Assembly: GCA_900553525.1 (NCBI GenBank)
Contig: USDZ01000062.1
Coordinates: 1 to 8,636, forward strand
From: an uncultured Oscillospiraceae bacterium
GTDB lineage: Bacteria > Bacillota > Clostridia > Oscillospirales > Acutalibacteraceae
DNA: 8,636 nucleotides
Direction of reading: 5' to 3'
Part shown: piece after piece, positions 5,976 through 8,636 of the stretch
Layout of the letters: each line of letters begins with the position of its first letter
Numbering within the stretch: the stretch's first letter is position 1
The notes under the pieces: model-generated
The model's input: only the letters and a program-made list of their open reading frames with translations
Databases searched by the model: none
What the model was told of the DNA's origin: nothing
Translations under genes and position numbers: made by a program

Positions 5976-6003
5976 GAACCTTCTGAAAATCTTAAGAAAA
6001 GTC

Positions 6004-6912
6004 TTACATGCCGGGGCCTGGGCCTTCGCCGCCCGGCAGGGACATCCCCCTATCCGCCAAAAAACACGCCATATCGGCAGGGAGCGGACTGAAAAAACGC
6101 AGGGGTTCTCCGGTCAGCGGATGAACAAATGCCATTTCGGCGCAGTGCAGGGCGTGGCGGGACAGAAGGGTCCCGTCCGTGCCGTACATGGTGTCCCCCA
6201 CCAGCGGATGGCCGATATGGGCCATATGCACCCGGATCTGATGGGTACGCCCGGTTTCGAGATGCAGCCGCAACAGGGAAAAGCTTCCGTCTGAAGCCAG
6301 CGTCTGCCAGTGGGTCACGCTCTCCTTGCCGCCCTCCCCCACCTCTCTGGTGATGCAGCAGCCCTCCCGGACCCGTATGGGCGCGTCGACAGTTCCCTCC
6401 CCCTCCAAGCGGCCGAAAACGATCGCCAGATAGGTTTTTTCGGGTTTCCGGGTCAGCAAAAAGGCCGTGTGCGGATCCTTGGCCGCGAGAAGCAGGCCGC
6501 TCGTATTCCGGTCCAGCCGGTTGACAGGCCGGAAAGAGGCGGTTTCCCCTTTCTGTGCATAATACGCCACCACGCCGTTGGCGAGGGTTGGATCCGGCTT
6601 CCCTGCCGAGGGATGCACGGCGAGATACGGCGGTTTATCCACCACCAGCAGATGCGCGTCCTCATACACGACCGCCAGAGGCATCGCCATCCCCTCGATC
6701 CGCACCCGGTCGGGCGGGAAGGTGAGGACGACCTTCTGCCCGGCCATAAGGCGGTCGATGGTCCGCACCGGATCACCGCCGGCGGTGATGCCCCCCTCCA
6801 CTCCTTTCAGCCGGACGACCATCCGCCAGGACAGCCCGCAGTCCCGCCGCAGAAAGTCCTGCACCCGGACGCCGTCGCGGGACGGCGGCACGGTATATTC
6901 CAGCCGGGTCAT
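6004..6912 (-). CDS. RluA-family pseudouridine synthase
   Basis: A 302-residue cytoplasmic enzyme that would convert specific uridines in rRNA or tRNA to pseudouridine. An N-terminal S4-like RNA-binding region (about residues 13-70, VQDFLRRDCGLSWRMVVRLK) precedes the catalytic domain. The active-site motif is NRLDRNTSGLLL (131-142) with catalytic D134; the position before RLD is Asn where E. coli RluA/RluD have His, a variant I believe is common in Bacillota paralogues. Other family marks are LLVVDKPPYLAVHPS (88-102) and GRTHQIRVHMAHIGHPLVGD in the C-terminal half. The target uridine cannot be assigned (RluD-like, RluC-like or YlyB-like), so no gene symbol is given. The ATG at 6912 has purine-rich GGGG-type sites just upstream. 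The 52-bp gap from ribF contains no promoter I can see, so the two are probably co-transcribed. Confidence 0.93.
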   Translation of the reverse strand: MTRLEYTVPPSRDGVRVQDFLRRDCGLSWRMVVRLKGVEGGITAGGDPVRTIDRLMAGQKVVLTFPPDRVRIEGMAMPLAVVYEDAHLLVVDKPPYLAVHPSAGKPDPTLANGVVAYYAQKGETASFRPVNRLDRNTSGLLLAAKDPHTAFLLTRKPEKTYLAIVFGRLEGEGTVDAPIRVREGCCITREVGEGGKESVTHWQTLASDGSFSLLRLHLETGRTHQIRVHMAHIGHPLVGDTMYGTDGTLLSRHALHCAEMAFVHPLTGEPLRFFSPLPADMACFLADRGMSLPGGEGPGPGM

Positions 6913-6964
6913 ATCCCCTTACCCCTTTCAAAAAACCCATCTTCTGCTGTAGAATCGCCCGGGG

Positions 6965-8557
6965 TCAAACCACATCCAGCAGTTCCCGCAGGGAATGGAT
7001 CTCGATCACGCCGTCGGGATGGATGTCCCGGCGCGCGACATTGATGAAAACCGGGCGCATGCCGGCGGCGGCAGCCCCCTGGATGTCGTTGATCGGATGG
7101 TCTCCCACATACACGCAGCTTCCGCAGGCCACGCCCAAGCGCGCGGCCGCCCGGCAGAAAATCTCCGGGTCGGGCTTGTGCACCCGCTCGTCCCCCGATA
7201 CCATGCACAGATCGACAAGAGGCCGCAGACCCGTCACGTCCAGCTTTCGGTTCTGCTGGATGGAAGGCCCGTTGGTGATGATCCCCAGCAGAAACCCGCG
7301 CCGCCGCAGCGCGGTGAGAACCTCTTTGGCATCGGGAAATAGGACGGAATATTCCGGAAACCGGAACTGGAATTCGCGGTACAGATCCCCCACTTCGGGC
7401 GCGTTTTGCCAATCCCAGCTTTCCAGAAGAGAGGCGAAATAGTCGATATAATTGACGTACCCGCCGTTGTTCCGTTCCCGCATCTCGGCCGCCCGCCGGG
7501 CCTTTTCTTCTTCCGGCAGTTCGGGAAAGTACTTGTTCATGAAAAAGGCCGCATACCGATCAAACGCGCGGGGCCGGTCCTGCAGGGTGTCGTCGAAATC
7601 GAACAGGACCGCGCGGATCCCCGCCGCGCTGTCCCCCAGCACGGCCAGGCGGGCCTCCCGCCCGTCCCGCAGGATCTGCTTTTGCAGGTCCTCCACCGAG
7701 GCGAATTTCTGCTCCGGGCGGAGAAATTTCACCAGGGATACCGGCACGTCCTTTCCGTACAAATCCCCGTTGAAATCCGCGATCCAGGTTTCAGCTAGGG
7801 GGGTGTCGGACCCGACGGTAGGCCGCACTCCGACATTGGTCACGCCATGTGTCACCCGGCCCTCCACCTCCACGCTGGAGGCGTATACCCCGAACCGGGG
7901 CCGCACGAAATGGGGAGGCAGCGGCTGATTGATGGTCGGGGTGCCGAGCAGACGGCCCAGCTTCTGCCCCCCCACGACGGTGAAGTCCAGAGTGAAGGGG
8001 CGCCCGAGAAGGCGGGCGGCTTCCTGCACCTCCCCTTCTTCAATGAGGCGGCGGATCCGGCTGGAACTGACCGGCTGGCCGTCCACTTCGACGGGCGGCA
8101 CCGTCACCGTTTCGATCCCCCGCTCTCCGCACAGCCGGGTGAGCAGAGCCGCATCCCCCGTTCCGTTTTTCCCGAACCGGTAGTTGAAGCCGCAGCATAC
8201 CCGCTTGGCGTGCAGTTCACGGTCGAGCACCTCGGCGACAAAGGCCTCGGGCGGCATGTTCCGGATCTGCCCGAAATCGGCGAGGATCAGTTCCTCCACC
8301 CCCAGGGCTTCGAGTACCTTGGTTTTCTGGGAGGAAGAGGTCAGTTCCCAGGCGCTGTCCTTGGGCAGCGCCCACGGGGGTTCGGAAAAGGTGAAGACCG
8401 AGGCCGTCAGCATCCCGTCGGGCGTTTCCACTCCGGTGGCCTTGGAGATCACCGCCCGGTGGCCGAGATGAACCCCGTCGAAAACCCCGAGCGCCACCGC
8501 CCGGGGTTCTCTTGGAACCGGGTCCCCGCCGGGTGTCCATTTCCGTATCGTCAGCAT
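6965..8557 (-). CDS. ribF: RibF (riboflavin kinase / FAD synthetase) fused to a C-terminal HAD phosphatase
   Basis: A 530-residue three-domain protein. Residues 1-180 are the FAD synthetase (FMN adenylyltransferase) domain: GVFDGVHLGH (24-33), CCGFNYRFGKNGTGD (121-135) and SSSRIRRLIEEGEV (164-177). Residues 183-300 are the riboflavin kinase domain: GRLLGTPTINQP (201-212), GVYAS, TNVGVRPTVG, and ETWIADFNGDLYG with the likely catalytic Glu. Ordinary RibF ends here at about 310 residues. After a short linker, residues 315-530 form a complete HAD hydrolase: motif I DFDDT (D320, D322), a helical cap, motif II ITNG (T428), motif III HKPDPEIF (K461) and motif IV GDHPIND (D486, D491). The first two domains make FMN then FAD. 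The third should be a phosphatase, perhaps on FMN or on the riboflavin-pathway phosphate intermediate (inference). The ATG at 8557 follows AGGTGG (8565-8570) at 7 nt. No in-frame stop occurs upstream within the window, so a longer N-terminus cannot be excluded, although the start fits the family. Confidence 0.95.
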   Translation of the reverse strand: MLTIRKWTPGGDPVPREPRAVALGVFDGVHLGHRAVISKATGVETPDGMLTASVFTFSEPPWALPKDSAWELTSSSQKTKVLEALGVEELILADFGQIRNMPPEAFVAEVLDRELHAKRVCCGFNYRFGKNGTGDAALLTRLCGERGIETVTVPPVEVDGQPVSSSRIRRLIEEGEVQEAARLLGRPFTLDFTVVGGQKLGRLLGTPTINQPLPPHFVRPRFGVYASSVEVEGRVTHGVTNVGVRPTVGSDTPLAETWIADFNGDLYGKDVPVSLVKFLRPEQKFASVEDLQKQILRDGREARLAVLGDSAAGIRAVLFDFDDTLQDRPRAFDRYAAFFMNKYFPELPEEEKARRAAEMRERNNGGYVNYIDYFASLLESWDWQNAPEVGDLYREFQFRFPEYSVLFPDAKEVLTALRRRGFLLGIITNGPSIQQNRKLDVTGLRPLVDLCMVSGDERVHKPDPEIFCRAAARLGVACGSCVYVGDHPINDIQGAAAAGMRPVFINVARRDIHPDGVIEIHSLRELLDVV

Positions 8558-8636
8558 GATGCATCCACCTTTTGCCCACGTCGTTCCTTTCCGGTGTTCC
8601 CGCAGACGGGCGAAAATATCCGCCGTTGGTTTCGTC
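8558..8636. other. Right-edge sequence upstream of ribF, unassigned
   Basis: These 79 bases hold the ribF ribosome binding site (8565-8570) and no recognisable promoter. All three minus-strand frames are open to the window edge. One of them stops at TGA 8553-8551, overlapping the ribF start, as expected for the end of a translationally coupled upstream gene (truB often precedes ribF in Bacillota). The residues available are too few to identify anything. Confidence 0.3.

Noticed and set aside
6310..7044. Long plus-strand open frame across the pseudouridine synthase and the ribF end
   Set aside because: It is opposite two well-supported genes, rich in His/Arg/Pro, and has no motif or ribosome binding site.
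1..8636. Insertion sequences, CRISPR arrays, tRNA or rRNA genes
   Set aside because: No transposase, no regularly spaced repeats, and no tRNA- or rRNA-like sequence was recognised on either strand.

Overview
The window reads as chromosomal DNA of a Gram-positive, low-oxygen Clostridia-type bacterium, most likely an Oscillospirales/Ruminococcaceae-like gut lineage. The grounds are GC-rich coding sequence, strong AGGAGG-type ribosome binding sites, near-consensus SigA promoters in short AT-rich gaps, a TtcA-like tRNA thiolase, a YitT/DUF2179 membrane protein, a membrane-anchored G5-M23 peptidase, and LuxS beside a leaderless zinc-dependent phospholipase C-like protein. The taxon is inferred from protein style only. 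No tRNA, rRNA, IS element or CRISPR array was seen.

Layout, left to right. 1-141 (minus): first 47 codons of a gene that runs off the left edge, possibly a MamI-like type II restriction endonuclease (weak recognition), with a clear promoter at 196-224. 142-601: a 460-bp AT-richer spacer holding that promoter, a doubtful small membrane-protein reading frame (221-571, minus), a GC-rich palindrome (478-503) and the plus-strand promoter of the next gene. 602-1330 (plus): TtcA-like tRNA 2-thiocytidine synthetase. 1426-2307 (minus): YitT-family membrane protein, convergent with ttcA. 2491-2524: strong intrinsic terminator. 2575-4182 (minus): membrane-anchored G5/M23 peptidoglycan peptidase, whose promoter lies inside a 41-bp dyad (4304-4344). 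4426-4890 (minus): luxS. 4959-5915 (minus): zinc-dependent phospholipase C-like protein. 6004-6912 (minus): RluA-family pseudouridine synthase. 6965-8557 (minus): RibF (riboflavin kinase/FAD synthetase) fused to a HAD phosphatase.

Apart from ttcA all genes point left. ribF-HAD and the pseudouridine synthase lie 52 bp apart with no promoter seen between them and probably share a transcript. The phospholipase-like gene, luxS, the M23 gene, yitT and the left-edge gene each appear to have their own promoter, so this is a row of short transcription units and not one pathway operon. The region is mostly housekeeping. The most interesting points are the RibF-HAD fusion (flavin synthesis and a phosphatase in one chain), the large dyad wrapped round the -10 box of the cell-wall hydrolase promoter, the very basic N-terminal extension of that hydrolase, and the possible restriction system beginning at the left edge.
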